Positions 1-12,713 of a DNA stretch of 51,000 nt are shown one piece after another (position 1 is the first letter of the stretch; every line of letters starts with the position of its first letter). The position numbers and the translations under genes are program-made. A model generated the notes under the pieces. It saw nothing but the letters and a program-made list of their open reading frames with translations, did not search any database and was not told the origin of the DNA. Source of the DNA: Glandiceps talaboti (lineage: Eukaryota > Hemichordata > Enteropneusta > Spengelidae); contig NC_135554.1 of the NCBI RefSeq assembly GCF_964340395.1, positions 4,764,475-4,815,474 of the forward strand. The letters run 5' to 3'.

Positions 1-3000
1 TTATGAACCTGTTTACTGAGATGATGGTAAACACAATCAAAATACTACCATAAACCCAACACTGTATCTCCCATCGTAAGTAAATTTGTATCACCTTATC
101 AACATCTCAGTAGTAAATAAAGAAGTTGCCGTACTGAAGGCGTGAATGTTTTCAAAATTTGTTTAGAAGTGCGATTCAAAGTGAAGTTCAGCAATCGCAT
201 TGACGCCAGACCCCCTTCTTCCCCTAATTACACGAACGCAGTTCGCTTGTTGAGATTGTGTGTATACGATCGTCTCTAAATGAACAAGTTTTCAGAGTTC
301 AAGATGAAATGGGAAGTCATACTCCTCGGAACGTTACTGCTAAAGTTTAATTGCGCACACTAGTCGCCCTCGAGCTAAACATCAATTTGTGCAACTCGCT
401 CTATCTTAATGTACAAATGTACTTTGAGACTAGGAGTCATTGTAAAATAATGACACAGGTTTGCAATATGTACATGTAACTGATATATCACTACACACGT
501 AATGTAAATACTGCAAAGACTGTGATGTACTGTAGTTTAATGAGGGAATCTCTATAACTCAACTCTTTCGGACTATATCAATATACATGACAGTCGTCGC
601 TTGATACTGCAATCTTATGTACCTAATATATCAAGAAATCGACAATCAACAGTGACATCTCTTCTAGAACGTTCAAAATGTCAGTCTGGTCGTGTTCAAT
701 TACGTTGTCGACAGAAAACCTAGGCCCTTGTATTCTTTTCCAGGTGAACCACCCTTGTGTAGATTAATTCGCTGCATGTTAGTGAAGTCTGTCATGGCCC
801 TGGACACTACGTGCATTCCGCCTCGCTTGTATTCAGATTTCACAAATATTCATACAATCCGAGTCAATTGGCTACCGACTGTACATGTCTATTGTAATAA
901 AATCTGGAAATGTGGTGTAAACATTTAGAAATTAACTTGGATAAGTGGAATAAAATATGCACCTTTCAATTTGAAACAAAAAATCAAGTAATTTAACAGT
1001 CCCGGCTTCTCACATTTGTGTTCTTAACAGAGCCCGCTATGGGATTTAAATTTAACGCTAAATCTGCGTTAGCCAAACAAGATTTCTTGGCAAATGAAAT
1101 AGCGCCCGCAGACGGCAAACGTCACATATATTACCTGTGTTATATGCGTCTCTTACATATATGTTTACAAACTGTACACAAGTCATTACCTTCGAATTCC
1201 TCAGTAGTATCTGAGTTCATTATCTAAGTTGTTGTCATCTAAGTTTGGTGTGTCAGTAATTTATTTTAAATATTGAATAATTAATAAGTTCATTGTTATA
1301 TATTGTATAAACCTGTAAACGTCTGATACAGAGATTGACTAATAGTACAGATAAAGCACAGTTATTATGATGTAAAACTAACTGATAATTACGGATAGAA
1401 ATCAACCATATAAACGTAAAACAATTGCAAAATGATATCCTGCCTCATATAGCTGTTTTCTTACTATTAAATCCGGCTTTGGTAAATCTGTATCTCTCAG
1501 CGAACTGAAACTAAGACCGTGTTCTTATTAGAAGAATGCCAATGAAGGCAAAAAAAGCAATCTCTGTATCTGTAAGACTAGTGAAGACTCTGAAGATGCA
1601 ATTACATGATAAAGAAGGCGATACAATAGCGTAATTTTACATTACAGTAATCGAGTGCATTTAAGCAGCTTGTTTCTCTAACGCCACGATGAAACTCGCA
1701 TTCCGCATGGAATAGTGTTTTGTACAACGTTGGCATAATGTATAGTCGACACACAAGACACGTGAAGATTTTACAGATGGAGATAGTAGTGATAACAAAC
1801 TTGCTTCACTGTACTATTGAGACGTTTGGTTGTCTTTCTTTGACACTAGAGCTCAAACGTTGTTCATAACTTCGGGAATTCTGAAGTGTTGTTTCATTCA
1901 TGGCATCTATTTAGCAGATGGACATTTATATTTTAGTTTTGGTAAAAGCAACAACGATCATATCCGTACAATTACCAGTATATCACAAATGGTATGTGCC
2001 TAAAATCAAAAAGCACCTATAAAAATATATGTTTTGGTTAATACGTAAATCCGACATATTTAATACTAGTGTTTATGTAAAGCTTGATCGCGGATCGTTC
2101 CCCTTATAAGGAAAATACCTAAACTTTTCCGCCATTTCTTCTGAACAAAATGTCAACCTTTCTGCTATTTTAATAAAAAATATATTAATTTTATTTTGCA
2201 GTAGAGCCACGTCATAGTAAATTATCATTTCTTGCTAAAATTTTGGTTTGAAGATGACGAAATTTGCAAATTGATCACGATTGACTATTTGCTCACATCT
2301 AGACCAACGTAGTATCAACGGAATAATTAGGTTATCAGTTTGACATTTCGGTAATACCATAGGTCAAACTCTGTCTACCGTTCAATGTATCAGTACATGT
2401 TAACAATTAAAGATTGCCAAAGTAATCTTTATATATAAGATGCGGTGATATATGGATAATTAGAAAAGAAGATATGCTAATTAAGATGAATATTTTTAAT
2501 ATCGACCTAAGGGATTCTCTTATAATATGCAGGCGTTCATCTTGAAGACTATTTTTGTCACCACGATGTCTTTCACACTGAAAGAAATTTTAACGTGACA
2601 TTTTGTTTTTTTTGGGATAATTATTTAAGTGGTTACTCGTGTATATATCTCTCCTATTGAAAGATAACCACTCGGTGAGTTACAAAGCTTGATTGGCAAC
2701 TCAGCCGTATGATAATGACCACGAAACAAGTCAATTTGATTGCGTTGCTTGTACTACAACGAATTCAGTTTACCAAACATAGTAACTGAGTCGTAACCTT
2801 TGACCTACACCGAACTCCGTCACTTGAAAAGCTAATCGTGTTCCAGCGAGTAGAACTGTATAATCAGACGTCATTTAAAATAAGAAATATGGGAAATAAT
2901 GCTGTGATCAGCCGCATTGCCCCCTTTAAGACGTGTGAAAATGCAGCCTCAAGCGAGCGATAAACTACTATGAATACAGAAACTAAATTGTTAATGAACA

Positions 3001-3144
3001 GCTTATTGACTCGATGATTGAACATTTGAAGGACCGTGTCAGGAATACTGATGAAGGGACGTACCAGAATAGTACAAGAGGGATAAAGAATACGACGAAA
3101 CATTTGGACATATGCGTTTACAATATACTAGAGCTATCTTGATT
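1..3144. other. spacer with no recognisable gene
   Basis: Stop codons are dense in all frames and the longest open frames are under 80 codons. None resembles a known protein. I see no tandem repeat, TIR or RNA gene here. It could be intergenic or intronic. Confidence 0.5.
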
Positions 3145-4060
3145 ATGAGAACACTAGCTGTTACCATACAACACGGCAATATGAGGACACTGGCTGTCAC
3201 CCTACATATAACGTGACAATATGAGGAAACTAGCTATTACCATACATATAACATAGCAATATGATGAGACTAGCCATTACCCTACATATAACATGACAAT
3301 ATGAGGACACTAGCCATTACCACACATATAACATAGCAATATGAGGACACTAGCCATTACCACACATATAACATAGCAATATGATGAGACTAGCTGTTAC
3401 CCTACATATAACATGACAATATGAGGACACTAGCCATTACCACACATATAACATGACAATATGAGGACACTAGCCATTACCATACATATAACATAGCAAT
3501 ATGATGAGACTAGCTATTACCATACATATAACATGACAATATGAGGACACTAGCCATTACCACACATATAACATAGCAATATGATGAGACTAGCTGTTAC
3601 CCTACATATAACATGACAATATGAGGACACTAGCCATTACCCTACATATAACATAGCAATATGACGAGACTAGCTATTACCATACATATAACATGACAAT
3701 ATGAGGACACTAGCCATTACCATACATATAACATAGCAATATGAGGACACTAGCCATTACCATACATATAACATAGCAATATGATGAGACTAGCTGTTAC
3801 CATACATATAACATGACAATATGAGGACACTAGCTATTACCCTACATATAACATAGCAATATGAGGAGACTAGCCATTACCATACATATAACATGGCAAT
3901 ATGAAGATACTAGCTATTACCCTACATATAACATGGCAATGTGATGAGACTAGCTATTACCATACATATAACATGACAATATGAGGACACTGGCTATTAC
4001 CATGCATATAACATGGCAATATGATGAGACTAGCTATAACCGTACATATAACATGGCAAT
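3145..4060. repeat. 40-bp minisatellite, about 23 copies
   Basis: A 40-bp unit beginning ATGAGGACACTAGCCATTAC and ending in ATAACATAGCAAT or ATAACATGACAAT recurs in strict register from 3181 to 4060 (22 full units), preceded by one shorter diverged unit from 3145. Units fall into variants (ATGAGGACAC versus ATGATGAGAC starts; ATAG versus ATGA near the end) that tend to alternate. The short ORFs here are by-products of the repeat. Confidence 0.95.
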
Positions 4061-4111
4061 AGCTGGTGTCCAAATAATCAACAGTGGCATAATTACCGGC
4101 ACAACCAGCAT

Positions 4112-4235
4112 AACCACCACCACCACCACCACCACCACTATAATTACCCCATCCTCATTGTCACCACCATCACTAAAATCACCACCACCACCACCACCAC
4201 CACCACCACCATCACCATCGTCATCATCATCGCCA
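4112..4235. repeat. (ACC)n/(CAC)n trinucleotide repeat
   Basis: Two runs of ACC/CAC triplets (4112-4139 and about 4162-4210) grade into CAT/CGT triplets up to 4235. It directly follows the 40-bp minisatellite. Apparent Thr/Pro/Ser-rich (+) and Gly/Asp-rich (-) ORFs are translations of this repeat. Confidence 0.9.
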
Positions 4236-4919
4236 TCAATTATCAAGAAAGAATCCAACAGACACAAATAACAAGAATGGTTGTTGGAATTGATAACAAT
4301 TTAATTGCCTCAAAACCCCCCAGACAACTACTACAGATACCGACTTTCTTAGGTAATTCATCTCTTGTTTCTTCAATGAACTGTCTATACCCATATATAT
4401 ATATGTCAGATACATATTTACCGCCAGTAAGATCACTTCAGTGTAATTTCAAATTGCATTTTGACCTCTGTCAATTCGTTAATGACATCGGTGCTTTGAA
4501 CGAGCCAATCGTTCTGTGAACCATAAAAAATCGTGACTTTATATACATCAAATCATCTGACGAGGAACACGAAAAATGTCTGAAATCGAGTGTAAATCTG
4601 ACTCTACCAGGAAGGCATAAGAACTAGGGAATTGGCCATTTGTCATCCGTATAAAATGATCATTCATTCATAACCCGAAGGGGATTTCAAGGATAGAAGG
4701 CTATATGGGTCACACTGCTACCGTTGTACGGAATATCAACTATGTCGTGTCAGGAGTTGACAGTTGTAGAATTTTATATAACCAGGTATAGAAAATTAAT
4801 TCACAAATAGTACTAGTGGGCATTTAAAGCCAATTTCTTGTATAAATGAACAAGCGAACGAATGAATAAATAGACTACTAGATTAAATGTAAAATTAAAT
4901 AATAATAATGTAAGTAGAT

Positions 4920-4922
<3 letters not shown>
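4236..4922. other. spacer with no recognisable gene
   Basis: Unique AT-rich sequence between two repeat blocks. Only short ORFs of up to 80 codons overlap here and none has a recognisable motif. Confidence 0.4.
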
Positions 4923-4996
<74 letters not shown>

Positions 4997-4999
4997 ATA

Positions 5000-5068
<69 letters not shown>

Positions 5069-5077
5069 ATATATATC
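4923..5077. repeat. (TA)n microsatellite with internal (GT)n
   Basis: An almost uninterrupted TA dinucleotide tract with a short (GT)n block at about 5050-5068. Confidence 0.95.
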
Positions 5078-5138
5078 TAGAAAGGATATATGTCTGTACA
5101 CATACACATAATATATAGGAAATGACTATATGTATACA

Positions 5139-5188
5139 TTGTATATATATACATTATACATACATACATACATACATACATACATACA

Positions 5189-5222
<34 letters not shown>
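5139..5222. repeat. (ATAC)n tetranucleotide microsatellite
   Basis: About fifteen tandem ATAC/CATA units flanked by short TA runs. Tyr/Met/Cys/Val or Ile/His/Thr repeat ORFs on both strands are artefacts of it. Confidence 0.95.
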
Positions 5223-8220
5223 ACGACTGTGAAAAGTGAAATATTGATTTTAAATGTTGTGCTAACGAAAAGCAGTGTGAAGTTGGAAAACACAAATATG
5301 CCCTTCGTAGAAACATGAGACATTTAGATTATATGGCAGTGGCTGTATAAGTACATTTACTTGTGTGATTTGCATAAACACCTGCCTTGTTCACAGACTT
5401 AGTCAAATAAATCGATCTGAAAGCTTAACTCAGCCTTGAACGGCGACATTTCAATTCGGCTTGTATACCTGGTCACCATACCGTATTAAATACAGTCGGA
5501 GAATTAGAAGAAACTATATTGCAATGTTTGGAATATTTATCAAATGCATGTAATATCGATGCCCAAGGTGGAGCGAACAAAATATATTAATAGTAATATT
5601 AATATTAATATAATATAACAGGTATATTGTATACGCAGGAAATGAGTTACTTGGTTAAAGTGTCACAATTTGAGCTTAAAAACGTGTGATCAAAGTGACA
5701 TAAAACATATATTAACCTATATTGGTATAATGTTACTGTCGGTGAATGTCTTGTATGATATTATAGTTGTTTTCTTGCAATGTTAAAACACTGGATTGTA
5801 TAGTAAGGATTTACTCATGATTTTATTTATACGTATGAAGAATTACGTCATTGGATTGTTTACAAGGTATCTCTTATACCACGTTTGAATTCAGTCAATT
5901 GCAAGTGATGTTTTTGTATATGTTTCAATAAATACATTACTGTGAGTACATTTTGAATATGTAGCAAGCAGTACGTCCACAAACGTATAAAGTCGTATCT
6001 TAAGCCCCTTTAATCAATATTTTAGAGTGTTAGGTAAAATATTCAACGCGACCATTTATTCTCCCTGCGCTATGCAAATAATTATCTGTTCTGTCGCTTC
6101 TTCTTTGAAAATATAATTTGCATATCACGTTTTTCCTATACATGTCATGTTTTTTGTCGAATAAAATATACTTGAAACCGATCAACAGTGCCATTATATA
6201 AATAATGAATTTTAACAATCTCTAGCGACGTCGCCGGAAGATTAATCTGTGAAATAAACTCTTCAATATATATGCAGTTATATACACCACTATTGTATGA
6301 TACACGTACTCTACCGTCTGAAACTTTTCTATGTTTAATTAAACCGCGTTTTTTAGTGAAAGGTAGACGGAAAAAAGTAAATGCTTCATTTTTTTAATAT
6401 AAAAATCAAATCATGACCCATTTTCTTGACCTTTCGGCCCCTGTGATGCAATGTATACATGAAGGTGAGAGTTCAACATTGATGAAATATAACCCCCTGT
6501 CATGAATGACCTGACACTAGGGGAAAACCATATTAGTTGCAGCCGTTATTTAAATATCTGAATCAAGTACTTTACTTACACTGTCACCTATCTCACACAT
6601 TTTCTCTATTCTTCAATGTTCTCTATGAAAGCCACATTTTGATAACGATGCAAATTGCATAGAATTATACTTAAATCAATTACAACTGTCCACCAGCGGG
6701 TAATTGGTCAAATCACATTATTTGATGGAATTTCATCCTGACAAAATAAATTTTATATTTCATTAATTTGTAAGGGGCGTTTGGATAGGTATATGTCAGT
6801 GCATAAGTAACATGGTACATCGTAACAATAGCAAGACAAACTAGTCTTGAAAACCAGATAGATTATCAATACATACAGACCAGTAATTACAATTGTCGGA
6901 GACTTTGTCTCCATGGAAACCATAGAAGCAATAGAAAACAGGCACAAGCAATCATCTCTCGTATTGCCACATTTTCAGAAAATGTAATTTACAGACGAAA
7001 ACTACATTTGGGTTTCAATTGAACGCGTTATTTCCTTTTCATCGACCCCCAATCGTAATTTTCTTATTTGGCTGAATATCAAATTGGCGAGTGATACAAT
7101 TCAATTTCAGTTTGACCCGAAATGTTTTCCAAAGCAGTAAATTACAAATTTTTAAGTGGATATAACATCAAGCACAGGAAAGATTCTAGGTATTTTATTG
7201 ACTCACTCCAGGATAGACAAATCAGTTTTGCTTGAAAATAGGCAAAAGAAAATATGTGCCAATTTAATGAATCACTCCACTGATGTTATTTCATTGCCTC
7301 AATGAATTACACATACATGGCTTGCCTGCCAACAGCATAAGAAATGGCTTGCAGGCGAAGACCATTCGTTATCGACGGATAATCTGAAGACGTTTATAGA
7401 ATCTCGATTTTCGTCTTGGCTGTGTTTCTCACCATAGCTCTCTTACGGGACAACAGTGGTGGTTAACTTAATCCACTACAACATTTATAGTCTGCGGAAA
7501 TGAATGTTGATTTTTTTTGTATGTTGAAAAGTCTTAACACATCTAACACATAATCCGAGGGCAATCGGTATTCATTTATTTATTTATGTTAGATATGTTA
7601 ATGAGTTTTGCTGTCGTATGTTAATTTAATCAAAATGATTCATTATCAATTTTGAATATTCATTGCTATCGATTCGTGCTCTGTTTATAAAGTGTCTCAC
7701 AGTAAATCTAGATGCAATGGTTCCAAATTATTTCATCTGTTTTTTTTTTGCCAGCATTCCCGCAAGCTAGAGCACATATTTCTGCTGAAACTGGACGGTG
7801 CCGTAAAAGAGGCCGTGCTTTACGACAATATTTGCCCACCAAAGCTATAACTGAATCATAGAACGTCTATGTACAAACCTGATCTGACGTTGTTTCTAAC
7901 ACCACTGCCAATAGAAGGCAAATATGTTATCACGGGAGTAAAAGTAACTCCCTTGTGCTAGAGTCAGTTGGAGATTTATTTATCTATCAGCGTCATAGCG
8001 GAGGATATTTATTGTGGTAAATTACAATCCATTTTCTGTGGCCAGGGTAGTTAGAGAATAGAAGAGAACCGTGGAAACATTCAATTAATTGATTTTGATA
8101 ACAAAAGGTTGATGAATATGTGGCCCCCATCGAGACCAGGATGTTATATTTTGAAAAGTTCAGCACACATTGATATCACAAATATATTAGTTTTGCATAT
8201 ATATTCTATGGCAGTGATGA
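5223..8220. other. spacer with no recognisable gene
   Basis: Nearly 3 kb of AT-rich unique sequence. Open frames are all shorter than 65 codons. The only motif noted is an X-box-like palindrome at 6907-6920. Confidence 0.4.
6907..6920. promoter_or_regulatory. X-box-like palindrome
   Basis: GTCTCCATGGAAAC resembles the imperfect palindrome bound by RFX factors (two half-sites with a 2-nt spacer), but deviates in both half-sites. It is a single occurrence with no adjacent gene, so function is speculative. Confidence 0.15.
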
Positions 8221-8412
8221 CAAGTATGTCATATGGTATCATGTTATGTCATGTCATGTCATGTCGTGACGTATCATACTGTGTCGTCTCGTCTCGTTTC
8301 GTTTAGTATGATGTGATGTGATCCCGTGGTGTGATGTGATGTGATGTGGTGTGGTGTGCTGTGACGTGACATGACGTGACGTGACGTGACGTGACGTGAC
8401 GTGACGTGTGAG
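8221..8412. repeat. degenerate pentanucleotide repeat ladder
   Basis: Blocks of 5-bp units change along the tract: ATGTC, then TCTCG/TTTCG, then TGATG/TGTGG, then a nearly pure GTGAC run at about 8362-8407. The overlapping His/Thr/Ser/Arg-rich reverse ORF comes from the repeat. Confidence 0.9.
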
Positions 8413-8466
8413 TTCGTGCCTTGTCACGATGTGTCGTCCCATGTCACTTCATGTTATGACCACTAC

Positions 8467-8538
8467 CAATTTAACATTAGACTGCATGATCACGATAATA
8501 TCAATTTATCATTAGACTGCATGATCACGATAATATCG
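8467..8538. repeat. 36-bp direct duplication
   Basis: Two adjacent copies of a 36-bp unit share ATTAGACTGCATGATCACGA at 8475 and 8511 with only a couple of differences nearby. It abuts the pentanucleotide ladder. Confidence 0.85.
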
Positions 8539-10199
8539 CAACATGTCGATGATAATGTCTACGCTGAAGACATTCATTAAATATATATACAATAAAAAAG
8601 AAATCACTTCGGTAAAAAAGGTCACGTCGAACAAAAAACATACAAGGTTGATACAATCAGATTAGAATAATAACTTTAAAACACATGAAAATTATTCCAC
8701 AATATCTGTAATTTGGGTTAATGCTATAAGTATGCCTGTCAATTCAAACTACAAGAAATATGTGTGAGTTAAGAACAGCATAATAAAGATTAATACTCTC
8801 AAGTCGTTGTTTCGAAATGTCAGATGCGAAAATCTTTCTTAGCTGATGAATTACAGATTATGAATAACATGCCAACTTGAGTTACATAACACCAACTCAA
8901 ACTATTTATGTTTTTTCGTGCATACAACAATTTTGATCTTTCCCACGAGTATTGTGACTAATATGGTCATTAGGTCATGTCTTAAATGATCATTTACATT
9001 CACACCTCATTTAACATAATATTGTTACGCAATTCATCAACATGCAAATAAATGGAACGTACCAAACTATGGCTTAATACATCGCAATCACTAACAACGG
9101 AAAGCCGTACTGATTTATTTCCTATCAAAAGCACAGGTTGTATCAACAATCAATATCTGGGCCTTCCATTTGACTGAATATACTTGCCCCCCCCCCAAAA
9201 AAAAAAAGAAAAGAAAAAAGGGAACTACACTGAATGGCATACATATATGTAATGGGCAAGGCTATCAACTATTTTCATAAACGAGAGATAGACACAGTGT
9301 TAGAAAAGCTGGTAATAAATATTTAACTTTTGTCAATCTGGACGAGATATGAATCCTGATATACCATATATCTTCCAAATTATTTTCCATTCTTGCATGA
9401 AGATGGTTTACGACGAATGTGTCCACTCCGAATGTCACACCAAATAAGGAGGTATATAACTGCTCAAACAAAGACCACTGTTGTAGGTACAGATAAAGTA
9501 CTTATTGATGACAAAGTGTCATGAATATTCAGGATTCCGCGAAGGGCGAGTACATTTTCGATTTTCCAATCGTGAGATATATGGCGGCGATACACATACC
9601 CAAAGGAGATATATTGATTCAACCTAGCAGTACACTGACTTGTCAGGATGAGTTCCTCAATGCCCTTGAATGAAGGTACTGACTTAATTGGAACAAAAAC
9701 AAGACGTCTGTGTCTTCCTCTGCAAAGCTACATAAGGAGAATTTCATTTTCCGTCTACTTAGAATTGAAGAAGTAACGAGTGGGCACTCTCTATACGTCA
9801 CGTTATATGTGCACATTAAACAAATAACGGAACACAGCGTGAAAAATAACTCAATTTCTGCCGAGTGTCCTACAGGGCTTTGCTAGATATTTGAACGTCT
9901 GGGCACGTACAGAAATATTAATTAAAATTGTATCACATCACAGTATTGCTGAATAGGTTAGCGATTGATAAATCAACTATAAGTAAGGGTTGGAGTGTTG
10001 CCTATGAAGTTATCAAACTTAAATCAATAGCTGTCGTTTTCTCATATTTCGTTTGATCATGAAAATGCTTAGTATCTAAATAGCCATTCCACCTACACGT
10101 TTGAAACACCTGTATTAACATATCGAAAGAGTCACACCGTTTTATCTCGAAACTGTCGGTTTGATATTGATATTGTAGTGTGGGTGGCATCCGATCCCC

Positions 10200-10200
<1 letters not shown>
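8539..10200. other. spacer with no recognisable gene
   Basis: Unique AT-rich sequence. The only low-complexity feature is a short poly-C/poly-A stretch at about 9187-9220. ORFs are below 70 codons and unremarkable. Confidence 0.4.

Positions 10201-10237
<37 letters not shown>
10201..10237. repeat. poly-T tract (37 nt)
   Basis: An uninterrupted run of 37 T. It could be the poly(A) tail of a retroposed copy on the minus strand lying to its right, but no SINE/LINE body or target duplication is visible there, so it is called only as a homopolymer. Confidence 0.9.
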
Positions 10238-10243
<6 letters not shown>

Positions 10244-10292
10244 CATGTATATAGAATAAATATTGCAATAATTATCATGGTCATTTTGATCC

Positions 10293-10496
10293 TGACGTCA
10301 TCAATTGTTTTAGGTTACCCACTCACTAATTCTGTGAATATGAAAATTGCAGTGAAACCGTATTATTGTACGAATGTATTTCTGATAAAATCTTAGTTGT
10401 TTACAATGTTAAGCGTGACGTTGCATTGACGCCATTTATACAGGCTAGCCTTTAAACCACACTCAGATTATAGGTGACGTCATATCTTGGTCCAAT
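10293..10496. promoter_or_regulatory. two CRE palindromes and a CCAAT box
   Basis: The perfect cAMP-response-element palindrome TGACGTCA occurs at 10293-10300 and 10475-10482, with CCAAT at 10492-10496. CREB/ATF factors bind this palindrome in animals. No ORF downstream looks like a gene, so a promoter role is only possible. Confidence 0.2.
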
Positions 10497-10607
10497 GAGA
10501 TGGTAATATATGGATACAGAATAGCAATGTTACTATTCAATGACAACTGTCTCCACATGAAGATAGACTTGATAGGCAGAATTCAAGACTTGATGTCTAT
10601 CCTCGTC

Positions 10608-10619
10608 TATATATCTATA

Positions 10620-10698
<79 letters not shown>
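10608..10698. repeat. (TA)n microsatellite
   Basis: A TA tract with a few CTATAT interruptions at its left end. Confidence 0.95.
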
Positions 10699-10700
<2 letters not shown>

Positions 10701-10875
10701 AAATGTAGGTTCTAGATCTTCTGGTGTAAAGTGCTCGATACGGATATAGAGCTTGATAAATGAGTGAAAAAAGGTGACTTAGTTACTCGTTACATTCGAT
10801 TCTCCACTACAAATTTGTTTCGTATGGCCAGTAGAGCTGGTCACACTCGTCAGGCGGGTGAATTCGAAGTGCACC

Positions 10876-11176
10876 GAATTTTTCACTGCCGACCCTAAAC
10901 TTGTTTTACGTATTCGATAAAACAATAATAAATCGCAAAAACTTTGAAGTCTCGTGAGAAATAGTGGATGCGGAAACAGACATTAACTTAAAAAGTTAAT
11001 TAACTGTTCTTCCAATCTGTAATGGTTGTACATCTGATAGGAAGAAATAAATAACACAGAGAAAAATTTGGAAAACAATGGAAAACTGAACAAGACACTC
11101 ACACATGAAAAATAAAAAAAAATCTGCCTACCCCACCTACTCTAAAATTGAGACTCAGTGTAATTGGAACTACAGA
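10876..11176 (+). mobile_element. MITE-like interspersed repeat, copy A
   Basis: This segment is clearly related along its length to 14047-14354. Shared blocks include TTTTTCAC..GCCGACCCTAAA, AAATAGTGGATGCGGAAAC, TTCTTCCAATCTGTAATGG and TGTACATCTGAT. The right end (11160-11176) matches the terminal motif of copy B imperfectly. The left terminus is not recognisable, so the copy is probably 5'-truncated or diverged. It has no coding capacity. Confidence 0.7.
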
Positions 11177-11899
11177 ATTTGTTTTATTATTACGCGTTAT
11201 TGGAAAAAAGCATTTAAAAAATAAGTTTTTATAAAGACCTGAATAATTTAATTATCCGTCCGTAGAGACCTACATACACTTGGACCAATTCAACATCAAG
11301 AGACATAATAAGTGAAGTAAATTTACTGGTTTGAAATTAAAATAAAACTCTTGTACTTACACAGACAACTCTTAAACTTTCCGAAAATAAACAACATTTA
11401 TTTGGGAATGTTCCTCTCAAATTGTACAAAATAGTAAATTTCTCTAAAATATCTTTTATTGCAGTATGAGAAATTGCCATGAGTCGTGTGAGACATTTGT
11501 ATGTTTGCTCAAAGAACTTCGAACTGTCCATCAAACTGCACTTGTCATTCGAATGAGTTTGACATCAAAATCCCAGCGAGGGTACTTTCTATTTATTGTG
11601 AACTTTGAAAGCAGGTGATATGGTTTACTCATTATATTCGTACGACGCAGCGATAAAGTGGACATTCCGTGTCATTTTCATGGCGTGTATGAAACGTAAT
11701 CCTGCAGTAAACTAGTTTTCTTATACTTAAAAATGTACTTGCATTCCACATCCATATCAATTTTGAACATACCCACCCCCACCAAACAAAAGCACTCTTC
11801 ATCGTATACGTATATTTGTACAATCACACATTCTTAACTGAGACGGTCCTCATTTGTTGCTATAGTTGATTTACACATACTAAATAAATAATAATATGA
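11177..11899. other. spacer with no recognisable gene
   Basis: Unique sequence. Two minus-strand ORFs of about 65 codons are present but have no recognisable features. Confidence 0.35.
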
Positions 11900-12045
11900 G
11901 GTTATTCCCCGATATCACCTCTTCTTTCGTCATATCGCCTTCAGTGCAGTTTCCGTAACGTAACACGAGTCGTTAGACGAGTGTCACGTTACGGAAACTG
12001 CATGGACGGTGGTACGACGAATGAAGGTGATATCGGGGAATAACC
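11900..12045. mobile_element. 146-bp fold-back (snap-back MITE-like) element
   Basis: The outer 21 bp (11900-11920, starting GGTTATTCCCCGATATCACC) are exactly complementary to 12025-12045. The inner arms TGCAGTTTCCGTAACGT and ACGTTACGGAAACTGCA are again complementary around a ~14-nt loop. The middle of each arm is diverged but alignable, giving about 65 bp of stem. No clear target duplication is seen. Alternatives are a structured RNA precursor or a palindromic satellite fragment. Confidence 0.75.
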
Positions 12046-12638
12046 AATTTGTCATATGGCTATGCCCAGTAGTTCAAAGGGATATTACGAAAAATAAAAA
12101 GAGCACGGCTTGCTATGCAGTGCCCTTCATGTGTTGCGTGACCTGTTATCAAGTGACATTCACGTACACTTAGTTTGCTAACCCTGCTCAACCTGCTCCG
12201 AGGATCATCAATTTTCATCAGATTTCGATGTAACTTTCCATAATTATTTCGAAATACAATATTGGTATTAGAGTTCTCTAAAAGTTTCAGAAAATGCTTG
12301 ACAATGTTAATAACACTAGATGGTCGGCCGCGAGCCTAAATATACTGCAGTACGATAGTGTGGTATGGGTAGCGTACACAGTGACAGTGGATGGCTTACA
12401 CTCACAGTCGTGCCCGTGATACCGTTATGAAATGTATGTACCTGTACTATGTTGTTATGAATTTACGACCATAAATAGGTATGGATATTTCCGTCTAAAT
12501 TTCCCTGTTTTGAAAATTCCTCAGTGTTGTGGCCATACGCGATATCTCTAACATCAACGTCGAAGATCACCCACCATTTTATTTATGTTTGTTTAAATTC
12601 AGAATCGACATGCTTTGTCCAATCAGAGAGGTGTTTTC

Positions 12639-12713
12639 TGATGACGTTTAACTTGAATATCATGACGTTTAACGTCCCATATCAGAAGTGATATTTCGCG
12701 TTAAATGTCATCA
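12639..12713. repeat. inverted repeat / hairpin with TGACGTTTAAC arms
   Basis: TGATGACGTTTAAC (12639-12652) and GTTAAATGTCATCA (12700-12713) are complementary with one mismatch. A second copy of ATGACGTTTAACG starts at 12662 and pairs with the same right arm, enclosing an inner ATATCA-GAAG-TGATAT stem-loop. The left arm is thus duplicated. Confidence 0.65.

Noticed and set aside
3145-4060. CRISPR-like regular spacing
   Set aside because: There are no unique spacers. The whole 40-bp unit repeats, so it is a minisatellite in eukaryotic-looking DNA.
4553-4566. ATCTGACGAGG resembling the inner part of the transposon TIR
   Set aside because: The match is only about 9-10 bases with no second end or internal similarity; treated as chance.
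10201-10237. Poly-T as the tail of a minus-strand retrotransposon
   Set aside because: No SINE/LINE body, polymerase III boxes or target duplication is visible to its right.
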